A DNA stretch of 64,000 nucleotides from Opitutaceae bacterium. Lineage in GTDB: Bacteria > Verrucomicrobiota > Verrucomicrobiia > Opitutales > Opitutaceae. Positions 15,471 through 27,750 of this stretch are shown in pieces. Both the position numbers and the translations under genes were made by a program. Each line of letters begins with the position of its first letter. Within the stretch, counting starts at the first letter, position 1. Below the pieces are notes generated by a model. The model was not told where the DNA came from, searched no databases, and worked only from the letters and a program-made list of their open reading frames with translations. The stretch is from the NCBI GenBank assembly GCA_027490995.1, contig JAIXWY010000011.1, forward strand, positions 744,001 through 808,000. The letters are read 5' to 3'.

Positions 15471-17015
15471 ATGTCCCTCGAGCGTATCCTCGTGATAGAT
15501 GACGAGCCGATCATCCAAAAGGTGCTCGAGGAGATTTTTCGGCGCAAAAAGTATACGGTTTCGATCGCCGGTAGCATTTCGCAAGCCGAGGGCATCCTCG
15601 CGAGAGAGAGCTTTGACCTCGTGATGCTGGATGTACGACTCCCCGATGGCGATGGCCAGCAGCTACTTGAGCGCTTAACTACCCTTCCGGACCGTCCCTT
15701 GGTTGTCATGATGACGGGCCACGGGACAATCGAGAGCGCGGTCGCCTGCATGCGCGGTGGCGCATTCGACTACCTGATCAAGCCCTTTGCCCCGTCTCAA
15801 ATCGAGATCGTGCTGAAGAAGGCCGACTCGTTCCGTCAGCTCATCAAGGTCAATCGCTACTTCAGCGAACAAGACGGCGGCGAAGGCGATCTCCTCGGCC
15901 GGACGCCGTCGATGCAGCGGCTCCGGCAGTTGATCGAGCGGGTCGCTCCGACCGACGCGACGGTTCTGATCACCGGCGAGAACGGCACCGGCAAGGAGAT
16001 GGTCGCGCGCGAACTCTGGCGCAACTCCCCCCGCCGGAGCGAACCATACATCAAGATCAACTGCGCGGCTCTTTCCGAGCAACTCATTGAGAGTGAGCTT
16101 TTTGGACACGAAAAAGGCTCGTTTACGGGGGCCACCGACCGCCGTGAGGGTCGTTTCGAGTTGGCCAACCGCGGCACGCTTCTGTTGGACGAGGTGTCCG
16201 AGATCCCGCCGAACCTACAGGCCAAGCTGCTCCGCGTGCTCCAGGAACGTGAGTTCGAGCGCGTCGGCGGCACGAAGACGATCAAGGTGAACGTTCGAAT
16301 CCTCGCGACGTCCAATCGCGATCTTCTTCAATTCGTCGAGCGCGGCTCCTTTCGTTCCGACCTGTATTACCGGCTGAATGTGTTTCCCGTACACGTGACG
16401 CCGTTGCGCGAGCGACCGGAGGATATCCTGCTGCTGGCGGAGGCGTTTTTGCGACGATTCTCCCGCAAGCATGGCCTCAAGATCCCCGGATTCTCCGACG
16501 GGGCGGTCGCGGCCCTCAATGCCTACCCATGGCCGGGGAACGTGCGCGAGTTGCAGAACACGCTCGAACGCGCCGTAATCCTCTCCGAGGCCGGCCGCCC
16601 GGTCAGCGCCGCAGCCCTCGGGCTCCCCTCGTTGGTGCGCTCCTTCGCCGCCGTGGGGGCACCTATCCCTCCGGTCTCTTCAACCGCACCGTCGTCTCCA
16701 CCCGCGGCATCCGCGAACAACCCGTTTTCGAACCTCGAGTCGACCACGACGCCTCATTTCATCCCGCTCCCCACCGAGCCGGTCAGCCCGTCGCGGAACG
16801 CGAGCGCCTCCGAGCCAATCACCCCGGCAGCCAACCAGCCCGAGGCCGTGATCCCGCTGGATGAAATGGAGAAGCGCGCGATCCTCGCGGCGCTGAAGTC
16901 AACCGGCGGAAACCGCACGCGCGCGGCCGAACTACTCAACATCTCGATCCGCACGCTCCGTAACAAGCTGCAGGAATACCGCGCCAGCGGAGACTTCAAC
17001 GACGCGATCGCCTAA
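15471..17015 (+). CDS. Sigma-54-dependent response regulator (NtrC/FlgR type)
   Basis: 514 aa. Receiver (1-125, D54 in VMLDVRLPDG), AAA+ sigma-54 interaction domain (~145-375) with Walker A GENGTGKE (169-176), the sigma-54 loop GSFTGA (216-221, a common variant of GAFTGA) and Walker B LLLDEV, then a Pro/Ser-rich linker (~405-465) and a Fis-type helix-turn-helix at the end ('GGNRTRAAELLNISIRTLRN'). It activates RNA polymerase with sigma-54 at enhancer-dependent promoters. Position after the hybrid kinase and next to the flagellar genes suggests the FlgR/FleR role. The Pro-rich linker is longer than usual. Confidence 0.9.
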   Translation: MSLERILVIDDEPIIQKVLEEIFRRKKYTVSIAGSISQAEGILARESFDLVMLDVRLPDGDGQQLLERLTTLPDRPLVVMMTGHGTIESAVACMRGGAFDYLIKPFAPSQIEIVLKKADSFRQLIKVNRYFSEQDGGEGDLLGRTPSMQRLRQLIERVAPTDATVLITGENGTGKEMVARELWRNSPRRSEPYIKINCAALSEQLIESELFGHEKGSFTGATDRREGRFELANRGTLLLDEVSEIPPNLQAKLLRVLQEREFERVGGTKTIKVNVRILATSNRDLLQFVERGSFRSDLYYRLNVFPVHVTPLRERPEDILLLAEAFLRRFSRKHGLKIPGFSDGAVAALNAYPWPGNVRELQNTLERAVILSEAGRPVSAAALGLPSLVRSFAAVGAPIPPVSSTAPSSPPAASANNPFSNLESTTTPHFIPLPTEPVSPSRNASASEPITPAANQPEAVIPLDEMEKRAILAALKSTGGNRTRAAELLNISIRTLRNKLQEYRASGDFNDAIA

Positions 17016-17045
17016 GCGAACCGGCCCGCACCGCCGCGCTCTCCG

Positions 17046-17918
17046 TCATTCCACGTTCGCGATCTGCTCGCGCACCCGCTCGAGCTCATTCTTGAGCTCG
17101 ATCACGGCCCGCGAAATGGAGAGGTCGTTCGCCTTGCTTCCGATCGTGTGCACTTCGCGCCCGATCTCCTGCAGGATAAACTCCGCCTTACGCCCAATCT
17201 CCCCGTCCGAACGCAGCAAGGTCTCCAATTGCTCAAGATGGCTGCCGAGTCGGGTCAACTCCTCGGTCACATCACAACGATCGGCGAACAGCGCGACCTC
17301 TTTCAGCACGCGTTCATCCGCCACGTCCAGCGAGAGTCCAGCCTGACGCAGCCGCTGGAGGAGCTGTTCGCGATACTGCGGGGCCACTGCCGGCGCGCGG
17401 TCCACCACCCACGCAAGGTTGCGACGAAGAGCCCCGAGCCGCGAAAGGAAGTCCACCAAGAGGGCCGCGCCCTCGGTCTGGCGCATCGCCGCAAAGGCCT
17501 TCAAGGCGTCATCCAGCGCCCCCATCACCACCGGACCCGCGACGTCCACCGCAGGCAGACCGGCCGGCCGTCGGGAAGAGCTGAGCACAGACCACAAGAG
17601 CTCTGGCGTGGGCGTAAACGCCACTCCCCGCTGCCGTGCCCAGGTTTCCAATCGTCTCACCTGACGCTCAGCGACGTCCTCATCCCACGTCTCCGCAGCA
17701 TCGCCTGCGGGACGCTCGTACTCGACCGCCACATGCACCTTTCCCCGCGAAGCGACGCGGCGGACGGCCTCGCCTACTCCGGGCTCCAGAGGCTCCCACT
17801 CATCCGGCAAGGCGAGCGTCACTTCCAAGCCCTTGCGATTCACCGAGCTCACCTGAACCGTCACCTGCAAGCCACCCACGGTGGCGACGGCCCGTCCATA
17901 TCCGGTCATGCTGCGCAT
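17046..17918 (-). CDS. yicC: YicC family protein (DUF1732), endoribonuclease-like
   Basis: 290 aa, normal length. N-terminal YicC domain starting 'MRSMTGYGRA' and 'VSSVNRKGLEVTLALP' (family 'e.ksvN.R.lei...lP'), and the C-terminal DUF1732 block 'AEFILQEIGREVHTIGSKAN' followed by 'LKNELERVREQIANVE'. The E. coli homolog is an endoribonuclease linked to stationary-phase and small RNA turnover. It lies 18 bases downstream of trpB on the same strand, so the two are probably cotranscribed although functionally unrelated. Confidence 0.92.
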   Translation of the reverse strand: MRSMTGYGRAVATVGGLQVTVQVSSVNRKGLEVTLALPDEWEPLEPGVGEAVRRVASRGKVHVAVEYERPAGDAAETWDEDVAERQVRRLETWARQRGVAFTPTPELLWSVLSSSRRPAGLPAVDVAGPVVMGALDDALKAFAAMRQTEGAALLVDFLSRLGALRRNLAWVVDRAPAVAPQYREQLLQRLRQAGLSLDVADERVLKEVALFADRCDVTEELTRLGSHLEQLETLLRSDGEIGRKAEFILQEIGREVHTIGSKANDLSISRAVIELKNELERVREQIANVE

Positions 17919-17936
17919 CAGCGTCGAGCTCCCTGG

Positions 17937-19154
17937 CTAGAGCTTCACGTTCAGAAGACGCGCCACTTGGTTGACATCCTTATCCCCGCGCCCGGAAAGA
18001 TTGATCACCACGATCTGATCCGGCTTAAGCTCCCGCGCCCGCTTGAGGCCGTGCACCAAGGCATGCGTTGACTCCAGCGCAGGCAGAATGCCCTCAAATC
18101 TCGAGACCAGTTGGAAGGTCTCCAACACCTCGTCGTCGCAGGCGTACGCGTACTCAATGCGGCCCTGCTCGCGGTAGTACGCGTGCTCCGGTCCGATCGC
18201 AGCGTAGTCGAGCCCAGCACTCACCGAGTGAGTGAGTTCGATCTGTCCATCTGGATTCTGCAGGATGTACGTCTTGCTTCCCTGTAACACACCCAAGCGT
18301 CCGCCCTCGAATCGGGCGGCATGCTCGCCGCGGCGAATGCCGTGACCACCCGCCTCAATGCCGATCAGGCGGACTTGCGTATCCGACAGAAAATCGAAGA
18401 AGAAACCGATCGCGTTCGAACCCCCGCCCACGCAGGCGATCATCTCGTCCGGCAGCCGACCTTCCCGTTCCAAGATCTGGCGCCGGGTCTCCGCGCCGAT
18501 CACCCGGTGAAAATCACGTACCATCATCGGATACGGATGTGCGCCCAGCGCCGAACCCAGAATGTAGTGCGTGCCGCGCACGTTTGTCACCCAGTCGCGC
18601 ATCGCTTCATTGACCGCATCCTTCAGGGTCTTCTGCCCCGCCTCTACTCCGCGCACCTCGGCTCCCATCAATCGCATGCGGAAGACGTTCAAAGCCTGCC
18701 GCTCCATGTCGACCGCGCCCATGTAGACCACGCACTCGAGACCAAACTTGGCGCAGACGGCCGCCGTCGCCACGCCATGCTGGCCCGCTCCGGTCTCGGC
18801 GATGATCCGACGCTTGCCCATCCGCCGCGCCAGCAACGCCTGCCCCAAGGCATTGTTGATCTTGTGCGCACCGGTGTGCAGCAGGTCCTCGCGCTTGAGG
18901 TAGATCTTGGCTCCCCCGCAGTGCCGGGTAAGGCGTTCCGCGAAGTAGAGCTCCGTGGGACGTCCTGCGAACTCCTTCAGGTGATGGGTAAGCTCGTCGC
19001 GAAACGCCGGATCCTGCCGCGCGGCCGCGTACGCCGCACCGACGTCCGACAACGCGGTCATCAGGGTCTCGGGCACAAACACGCCCCCGTAACGGCCAAA
19101 ATGGCCTGCCGGGGTCGGAAGCGACTGCGGGTCAACGAGAGCGGCGACAGACAT
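17937..19154 (-). CDS. trpB: Tryptophan synthase beta subunit
   Basis: 405 aa TrpB1-type. Condenses indole with serine to give tryptophan, working with TrpA (not in the window). The PLP lysine is K98 in HTGAHKINN; the phosphate-binding glycine loop is '[12 protein letters not shown]', and '[16 protein letters not shown]' is the conserved beta-subunit loop. No trpA, trpF or trpC lies next to it, so the trp genes are dispersed here. The start at 19154 gives the standard N-terminus ending '[16 protein letters not shown]'. Confidence 0.97.
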   Translation of the reverse strand: MSVAALVDPQSLPTPAGHFGRYGGVFVPETLMTALSDVGAAYAAARQDPAFRDELTHHLKEFAGRPTELYFAERLTRHCGGAKIYLKREDLLHTGAHKINNALGQALLARRMGKRRIIAETGAGQHGVATAAVCAKFGLECVVYMGAVDMERQALNVFRMRLMGAEVRGVEAGQKTLKDAVNEAMRDWVTNVRGTHYILGSALGAHPYPMMVRDFHRVIGAETRRQILEREGRLPDEMIACVGGGSNAIGFFFDFLSDTQVRLIGIEAGGHGIRRGEHAARFEGGRLGVLQGSKTYILQNPDGQIELTHSVSAGLDYAAIGPEHAYYREQGRIEYAYACDDEVLETFQLVSRFEGILPALESTHALVHGLKRARELKPDQIVVINLSGRGDKDVNQVARLLNVKL

Positions 19155-19244
19155 GCTGACTCAAAGAAAGCCACCCTCGGGCCCGCTGGCAAACGGCATT
19201 TGCACTCCTCCCGGTCCGGAGCGCCTCTGCCTTCCCGCCACAGA

Positions 19245-19754
19245 TTACCCTTGGTCGATGCGCTGCCGCACCATCGCAACCACGTCCGCGAAGCGCGCAC
19301 GGTTGGACTCGTCCGCCGCCACAAGATTTTCATGCGCCGCGAGGACCAGACGCGCACTCTCGATCTCCGAGCGAGTCTTCTCCGCCAGCGGGCTCGCGGC
19401 GCCCGCCATCGCCTCCGGCGGCGTGCCGTCGTCGATGGTAACGAGCCGGTGTAAGCCGAGGTTACGGACCAACTCGAGGTTGCGAGGGTTCAAGCGCGCC
19501 AGCACGAGCGATCCCGCCGGCGATCGGCGCCGCAGCTGGATGGCCAGACCAGCCAGTACGCCCAGAAAAGTGCTGTCCATGCTGGTACAGCCAGCGAAGT
19601 CCATGACGAACCGCACCCGACCTTGGCCAACCCGCTCCTTGCAAAACTGCTCGAGAGATCCGCTGTTCTGGAACGACGCGCGCCCTTCGATGCGCACCGC
19701 AACCGGGTCGCTCTCCGGATCCACGAGGAAGATCGGTCGAGGAACGTCCGCCAT
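19245..19754 (-). CDS. STAS-domain protein (anti-sigma factor antagonist type)
   Basis: 169 aa. A single STAS domain (~8-110) with the phosphorylation-site segment 'MDFAGCTSMDSTFLGVLAGL', in which the serine before TFLG corresponds to the SpoIIAA phosphoserine. The C-terminal ~55 residues form a helical tail ('AEKTRSEIESARLVLAAHEN'). Such proteins release a sigma factor or act on an output phosphatase in partner-switching systems. No kinase or phosphatase partner is adjacent, so the target is unknown. It lies between acnA and trpB on the same strand. Confidence 0.82.
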   Translation of the reverse strand: MADVPRPIFLVDPESDPVAVRIEGRASFQNSGSLEQFCKERVGQGRVRFVMDFAGCTSMDSTFLGVLAGLAIQLRRRSPAGSLVLARLNPRNLELVRNLGLHRLVTIDDGTPPEAMAGAASPLAEKTRSEIESARLVLAAHENLVAADESNRARFADVVAMVRQRIDQG

Positions 19755-19775
19755 GAAAAAGGGGCTTCGTTACGC

Positions 19776-19809
19776 GGCGCCATTCGGGATCACGATCCCG
19801 AACGGCGCC
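19776..19809 (-). terminator. Hairpin after acnA
   Basis: A 16-bp inverted repeat with one mismatch and a 2-base loop (19776-19791 with 19794-19809) begins 15 bases after the acnA stop. On the minus strand a run of T occurs about 10 bases further on. It probably ends or attenuates acnA transcription before the STAS gene. Confidence 0.6.
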
Positions 19810-19824
19810 GTCGCACTCGGCACG

Positions 19825-22524
<2,700 letters not shown>

Positions 22525-22615
22525 TGACGGAAACGAGGAAGTGGGTCGCACGCAGTCCGGCGACACCCCCGGGCCTCAAAGGCCCGCAGCCAGCATCGCC
22601 GCCAATCGCGCTCGC

Positions 22616-23089
22616 TCAGCTGGCGAGCGCTGCCTTCACGGCGGCGAAATTCGGGAGATCCTTCGGTGTCGGGGTCTGCTCGGCGTACTTTACCACGCCA
22701 TCCTTGCCGATCACGAAGGCCGCGCGGGCCGATGAATCACCGATGCCGGCAAGGCCCTTGAAGAGAACGCCATAAGCCTGGGTGACCTCCTTGTTGAGGT
22801 CACTGACGAGCGTCACTTTGATGCTGTTCGCCTTGGCCCAGGCCTCCTGCGCAAACGGACTGTCGACGCTGATCGCGATCACCGTGGCCCCGAGCTTCTC
22901 ATACTCGCCGAGCCCCGACGTCACATCGCACATCTCGGCCGTGCACACGCCCGTGAAGGCGAGAGGGAAGAACAGCAACACGACCGGGCGCTGGGCGAAC
23001 TGCTCGCTCAGCTTGATGTCTTTCAAACCCTCCGGGGTCTTGGTCTTGAGCGTGAAATCAGGGGCCTTGGAGCCAACAGCGATCGGCAT
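22616..23089 (-). CDS. Peroxiredoxin (AhpC/TSA family)
   Basis: 157 aa from ATG 23089; the long open frame upstream is antisense to tyrS and is a shadow. Thiol peroxidase with the motif PLAFTGVC (P42, T46, C49 peroxidatic). A second cysteine, C54, has the C-x4-C spacing of the atypical BCP/PrxQ group, so an intramolecular disulfide is possible. The rest ('LLFFPLAF', 'VIAISVDSPFAQEAWAKAN', 'RAAFVIGKDGVVKYAE') is typical of the family. It is divergent from tyrS, with a 201-base intergenic region holding promoters for both that I cannot place. Confidence 0.9.
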   Translation of the reverse strand: MPIAVGSKAPDFTLKTKTPEGLKDIKLSEQFAQRPVVLLFFPLAFTGVCTAEMCDVTSGLGEYEKLGATVIAISVDSPFAQEAWAKANSIKVTLVSDLNKEVTQAYGVLFKGLAGIGDSSARAAFVIGKDGVVKYAEQTPTPKDLPNFAAVKAALAS

Positions 23090-23290
23090 GGTGAAGCGGG
23101 GACGAAGGTTAGGGATTCCTGGACGCCGGCGTGAGCCGGACGAGAAGGAACACGGTGGATGACCCCCGACAAACCGGCAACCCTGATTTCCCGGCAGAAG
23201 AACGCTTTCTGACCTGCTCACGAAGGCCATAAGAAACACTCTTGCGGGACCGGACGGAGCGGGTGTTACTCCCCCGTCCGTCCCTCTGCC

Positions 23291-24565
23291 ATGACCCTCC
23301 TCGAAGACCTCCAGTGGCGCGGCCTCATCGCCGACTGCACCGATCTCCCCGCGCTGACCGAGCGCCTTGGCCAGGGACCGATCACGCTGTACTGCGGCTT
23401 CGATCCCACCGGCGACTCGCTCCACGTCGGGCATCTGGTCCCTCAGTTGCTCCTGCGGCGCTTTCAGTTGGCCGGCCACCACCCCATTTCCCTCGCCGGA
23501 GGCGCCACGGGTATGATCGGAGATCCGGGCGGTAAGTCGGCCGAACGCAACCTCCTCACCCGCGAACAGCTCAGCCATAATGTGGCCCGGATCAAACTCC
23601 AGCTGGAGCGCCTGCTCGACTTCAAGGCGCCACAGAATCCGGCCCGCCTCGTCGACAACGCGGAGTGGACCGCGCCGGTCAGCTTCCTCGATTTCCTCCG
23701 CGATGTCGGCAAGCACTTCTCGCTCAGCTCCATGCTGGCCAAGGACAGCGTCCGGTCCCGCCTCGAAAGCGAATCCGGCATCAGCTACACCGAGTTCAGC
23801 TACCAGCTGCTTCAGGCCAACGACTTCACACACCTCCGCTCGCACCTGAACTGCGAACTGCAGATCGGCGGCACCGAGCAATGGGGCAACATCACCGCCG
23901 GTACCGATCTTATCCGCAAGAAACTCGGCGTGGCAGCGTGGGGCCTCACGTTCCCCCTCATCACCAAGTCGGATGGAACAAAGTTCGGCAAGACCGAGGG
24001 TGGTGCCGTCTGGCTCGATCAACAGAAGACCAGTCCGTACAAGTTCTACCAGTTCTTCGTGAACACCGAAGACAGCATGGTCATCGGCTACTTGAAGAAG
24101 TTCACCCTGCTGACTCGCAGCGAGATTGAGGCACTGGAAGCCCGCCACGCTGCGAATCCCGGCGCCCGCGAAGCCCACCGCGCCCTCGCCCGCGAGGTCA
24201 CCACCCTAATCCACGGAGAGGCCGTCTGCGCCGATGTCATCCGCGCCAGCGAGGTCATGTTCGGCGGAGGTTTGGAAGGCTTGTCCGAATCTCTGTTCCG
24301 AGACGTGGCCGATGAACTTCCGTCCAAGCCCATCGAAACCCCGCGCATCCAAGCCGGCTTGTCGCTCGCCGATGCGCTCGTCCACGCCGGCCTTTGCCCA
24401 TCGAAGGGGCAAGCTCGCAAGGACATCGAGGGCGGAGGCATCTACGTGAACAATCAGCGCATCGCCGAGGTTGGGCGCACGCTGACCCCGGGCGACATTC
24501 TCTTTGGCCGCCATATCCTTCTCCGCAAGGGCAAGCGCACCTACGCGCTACTAACACTCACCTAG
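23291..24565 (+). CDS. tyrS: Tyrosyl-tRNA synthetase
   Basis: 424 aa, TyrRS type 1 length. Class Ic synthetase: HIGH box HVGH (45-48) after 'TLYCGFDPTGDSL', and KMSKS box KFGKT (231-235, 'SDGTKFGKTEGGAVW'). The tyrosine site 'GTEQWGNITAG' lies near residue 195. The C-terminal S4 RNA-binding domain (~355-424) contains 'SKGQARKDIEGGGIYVNNQR'. Start ATG 23291. No T-box-like leader was recognised upstream. Confidence 0.97.
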   Translation: MTLLEDLQWRGLIADCTDLPALTERLGQGPITLYCGFDPTGDSLHVGHLVPQLLLRRFQLAGHHPISLAGGATGMIGDPGGKSAERNLLTREQLSHNVARIKLQLERLLDFKAPQNPARLVDNAEWTAPVSFLDFLRDVGKHFSLSSMLAKDSVRSRLESESGISYTEFSYQLLQANDFTHLRSHLNCELQIGGTEQWGNITAGTDLIRKKLGVAAWGLTFPLITKSDGTKFGKTEGGAVWLDQQKTSPYKFYQFFVNTEDSMVIGYLKKFTLLTRSEIEALEARHAANPGAREAHRALAREVTTLIHGEAVCADVIRASEVMFGGGLEGLSESLFRDVADELPSKPIETPRIQAGLSLADALVHAGLCPSKGQARKDIEGGGIYVNNQRIAEVGRTLTPGDILFGRHILLRKGKRTYALLTLT

Positions 24566-24631
24566 GCCTCGGTAAGCGAGGGCCGTTGCACCCTCCGGGG
24601 TCCGCGCAAGCCCGGCGGCGAGGCGACCAAC

Positions 24632-24660
24632 AAAAAGGGCCGCACCCGAAGGCGCGGCCC
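24632..24660 (-). terminator. Terminator of the zinc membrane protease gene
   Basis: A 7-bp GC stem, GGGCCGC/GCGGCCC (24637-24643 with 24654-24660), is followed on the minus strand by five T (24636-24632). It lies in the convergent gap between tyrS and the protease gene. Confidence 0.7.
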
Positions 24661-24693
24661 CAAAGGGTCCCAAGACCGGTGCGGCCCGAGGAA

Positions 24694-25383
24694 TCACTCC
24701 TCTTTCCGACCAGAAAGAAGCATGAGGATGTGCAAGAGCGAGCCGAGTGAGGCGACGAACGCTGCCACGTAGGTCAGCGCCGCGGCGTTGAGCGTCTCGC
24801 TCACTCCCGGCATCTCGTCGCGGTCGATCACCCCGAGCGAGACGAGCTGCTGCCGCGCGCGGCGGCTGGCGTCGAATTCGACCGGCAGCGTGACCAACTG
24901 GAACAAGCAGATCACCGCCAGCGCGATCGCGCCGAGCATGAGCAGCTTGCCACCAATCGCCGTGCTGATGAGCAAGATGCCGGCGATCATCACAAAGTTT
25001 GAAACACCCGCCGCGATCTGCGTCGCCGGCACCAGCGTCTGGCGGAGCGTCATCATCGAGTAGCCTACCTTGTGCTGGATCGCGTGTCCGGCTTCATGGG
25101 CCGCCACACCCAGCGCCGCCAAGCTGGTCCCGTGATAGTTCATCTCCGACAGAGCCAGACGACGGTTCACGGGATCGTAGTGGTCGGTGAGCTGACCCGG
25201 GACTTGGACGATCTCGACGCCCGTGACGCCCGCCGAGCGCATCACGGCCTCGGCTGCTTCCGCACCGGTGATGCGGCCGCGAGAAGGGATCTGAACGTTC
25301 TTATTGTAGGCGCTCGAGACACGCATCTGCGCGTAGAGGCCAAAGAGCATCGGAACAATAACGAGGGCGATCCAGATGAGCAT
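24694..25383 (-). CDS. Zinc-dependent membrane peptidase (YugP family)
   Basis: 229 aa from ATG 25383; a 30-codon upstream extension is basic and not typical. Membrane protein with helices at 1-20, ~115-140 and ~140-165 and at the C-terminus. The zinc site is 'AAHEAGHAIQHK' with HEAGH at 96-100, as in peptidase family DUF/Zn_peptidase_2 (YugP). Other family features are 'VRIPSRGRITG'-like 'VQIPSRGRITGAEAAEAVM' early on and 'LPVEFDASRRA' near residue 175. Substrate unknown. It stands alone, with its own terminator. Confidence 0.88.
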   Translation of the reverse strand: MLIWIALVIVPMLFGLYAQMRVSSAYNKNVQIPSRGRITGAEAAEAVMRSAGVTGVEIVQVPGQLTDHYDPVNRRLALSEMNYHGTSLAALGVAAHEAGHAIQHKVGYSMMTLRQTLVPATQIAAGVSNFVMIAGILLISTAIGGKLLMLGAIALAVICLFQLVTLPVEFDASRRARQQLVSLGVIDRDEMPGVSETLNAAALTYVAAFVASLGSLLHILMLLSGRKEE

Positions 25384-25644
25384 GGTGGTGAAGAAAAGAC
25401 AGCGTTTTGAGCGTGGACGCAATCCGTGATGCGAAGCACCCGCACTGCGAACCAACGGCGAAAGCCTACTCACACACCGGGGAACGCAAGGGGAACTGGC
25501 CCGGTTTGGAAAACCAGGATTCGTTTACACCTCGCTCCCCCAGCGCACACAGCGCCAAGCCCTTGCGACGTGCTGCCTCGCGAGATTAAGCCTCGCCGCT
25601 GTCGGCGAGGCGCTGACGAATCTGCTGGACGGCCGACCCCGGAA

Positions 25645-26793
25645 TCAACCGAGGGCGGGCACGTCGACCCAGCGACGCTCCGCCCACGACTTCAGGCCGA
25701 GCTCCGCGAGCTGAACGCCCTTCGCTCCCTCCCGGAGGTTCCACGGGAACGGCGTGTCCTTTACCACGTGCCGCAGGAAGGCCTCCCACTGCACCTTGAA
25801 CGCGTTGTCGTAACTGTCGTTCGAAGGCACCCGCGTCCAACCATCGAAATACTTGATCGGGCTATCAATGTCCGGATTCCATACGCAACGCGGCGTCGAG
25901 GAGAGATGCTGGGCCGTGCAGTCGCGCAAGCCCGCCACCGCCGAGCCGTGCGTACCGTCGACTTGGAGAGTCAGAAGGTCGTCGCGGCGCACGCGGACGG
26001 CCCACGAGGAATTGAAGTGGCAGATCGTCCCGTTGGTGAGCTCGAAGGTCGCATAGGCCGCGTCGTCGGCCGTGCACTTGTAGGGCTTGCCGGCCTCATC
26101 CCAGCGCTGCGGGATGTGCGTCGCACCCAAGCAAGAGAGCGACTTGATGTCGCCGAACAGATTCTGGATCACGTACTGCCAGTGACAGAGCATGTCGACA
26201 ATGATGCCGCCATCTTCCTCCTTGCGATAGTTCCACGACGGCCGCTGCAGCTTCTCGTGCTCGCCGGTGAACACCCAATAGCCGAACTCACCGCGGACCG
26301 ACAGGATCTTCCCAAAGAAACCGGTATCAATCAGGTACTTGAGCTTCACCAGCCCGGGCAGCCACAGTTTGTCCTGCACCACGCCGTTCTTGAGGCCCGC
26401 CGCCGTAACTTCGCGGTACAGCGCAAGCGCCTCTTCCGACGTCGTTGCGCTCGGCTTCTCACAGTAGATGTGCTTGCCCGCTGCGATCGCCTTGCGGACG
26501 CCAATCGGACGCTGGCCGGTCAGGGTCGCGTCGAAATAGATCTGGTTCGCCGGATCCGCCAACGCCTGATCGAGCTGCGTCGAGTAACGTTTCACCCCGG
26601 CGCGCGCCGCCAACGCCGCAAGCTTGGTCTCGCTGCGACCGATCAGGATCGGGTCGGGCATGATCACCTCGCTGTCGGAGAGCTTCACGCCGCCCTGATC
26701 GATGATCGCCTTGATCGAGCGCAGGAGGTGCTGGTTGGTGCCCATGCGTCCCGTGACGCCGTTCATGATGATGCCGATCTTGTGTGTGGTCAT
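25645..26793 (-). CDS. Gfo/Idh/MocA family oxidoreductase
   Basis: 382 aa from ATG 26793, cytoplasmic (no signal peptide). Rossmann N-terminus 'IGIIMNGVTGRMGTNQHLL' with the glycine motif, then the conserved 'AAGKHIYCEKPSA' (EKP motif near residue 112) and a C-terminal GFO/IDH/MocA domain (~130-370) with 'EEDGGIIVDMLCHWQYV'. NAD(P)-dependent sugar or inositol dehydrogenase type; the substrate cannot be deduced. An AraC-type regulator is divergent 135 bases away and is the likely controller. Confidence 0.9.
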   Translation of the reverse strand: MTTHKIGIIMNGVTGRMGTNQHLLRSIKAIIDQGGVKLSDSEVIMPDPILIGRSETKLAALAARAGVKRYSTQLDQALADPANQIYFDATLTGQRPIGVRKAIAAGKHIYCEKPSATTSEEALALYREVTAAGLKNGVVQDKLWLPGLVKLKYLIDTGFFGKILSVRGEFGYWVFTGEHEKLQRPSWNYRKEEDGGIIVDMLCHWQYVIQNLFGDIKSLSCLGATHIPQRWDEAGKPYKCTADDAAYATFELTNGTICHFNSSWAVRVRRDDLLTLQVDGTHGSAVAGLRDCTAQHLSSTPRCVWNPDIDSPIKYFDGWTRVPSNDSYDNAFKVQWEAFLRHVVKDTPFPWNLREGAKGVQLAELGLKSWAERRWVDVPALG

Positions 26794-26928
26794 AGTGAAG
26801 AGAGGAAAAACCGAAGGGATAAGGAAGGTGTGCCCGGCGCAAAGACGGGATCCCTGATCGGCCACAGCATAGGCCAAACCAGGACTTGCCGCTAGAACGA
26901 ATCCGTCTGATTTTAGCACAAATCCGCC

Positions 26929-27741
26929 ATGCTTGCCTGGAGCCCTATCCTAATTCAGCAGATCGAAATCCACGCCCTCGGATTCGTGCTCCGCAAACTA
27001 CAGCTGAATCGCCACCGGGAAGCTGAGGTCGCCCTGCACCGCCATCCGTACAGCCAACTCATCCTTTATCTCGCCGGCGAGGGTCGCCAGCGGATCGGCA
27101 CCCGCTCCCTCGAGGCCAGGGCTGGCGACCTCTTCCTGATTCCCGCCGGTACGGCCCACGGTTTCTCCGTCGTCGGCACAAGTCGCCCACTCTGTCTCGT
27201 GCTCGACTACGCGACACCTCACCGGCCACCTCGCTTCGCTCACCGCCGTTTACCGCAGGACGCACTGAACGACCTGCACGCCTTGCTTGCGCGGGTGCCC
27301 ACGAAGGGCCGCCCTACCCTCTCTGACTACCCCGCGATCATCGCCGTGGTCGCACGCCTGCTCGAACCCCGGAAGCCCGGATCCGAGGGTGCGCGCGCCC
27401 CAAGCCACGGCGGCGCTTCAACGCCTCCGCTCTTTGAGCAAGTACGGACGCAACTCCGCACGGCCCGCTCGCTCACCGAGATCGCCCGCGCCTCCGGCTA
27501 CGCCCGCGACGCCCTCACCCGCCGGCTGAAGCGCGAGCACGGGCTCAGCCTGCGCGCGATGCGCGACCAACTCCGCCTGGAGGCTGCGCAGCACGCGCTG
27601 CGGGAGGTCGCCGAGGTCAGCCTCGCCGCAGCCCGAGCCGGCTTCGATGACCCGAACTACTTTGCGCGCTGGTTCCGCCGACAGACGGGTCAGACTCCGA
27701 GCGCCTGGCGCCGCGCGACCCTGCGGTCGCGCCGCGCCTGA
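26929..27741 (+). CDS. AraC-family transcriptional regulator
   Basis: 270 aa. N-terminal cupin ligand-binding domain (~20-105: 'HRHPYSQLILYLAGEGRQ', 'ARAGDLFLIPAGTAHGF') and a C-terminal double helix-turn-helix (~170-265: 'SLTEIARASGYARDALTRRL' and 'SLAAARAGFDDPNYFARWFR'). It is divergent from the Gfo/Idh oxidoreductase gene; the shared 135-base region would hold its operator, but I see no convincing repeat there. It probably responds to a sugar-like compound. The cupin gene that follows is convergent. Confidence 0.9.
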   Translation: MLAWSPILIQQIEIHALGFVLRKLQLNRHREAEVALHRHPYSQLILYLAGEGRQRIGTRSLEARAGDLFLIPAGTAHGFSVVGTSRPLCLVLDYATPHRPPRFAHRRLPQDALNDLHALLARVPTKGRPTLSDYPAIIAVVARLLEPRKPGSEGARAPSHGGASTPPLFEQVRTQLRTARSLTEIARASGYARDALTRRLKREHGLSLRAMRDQLRLEAAQHALREVAEVSLAAARAGFDDPNYFARWFRRQTGQTPSAWRRATLRSRRA

Positions 27742-27750
27742 ACCGCTCAC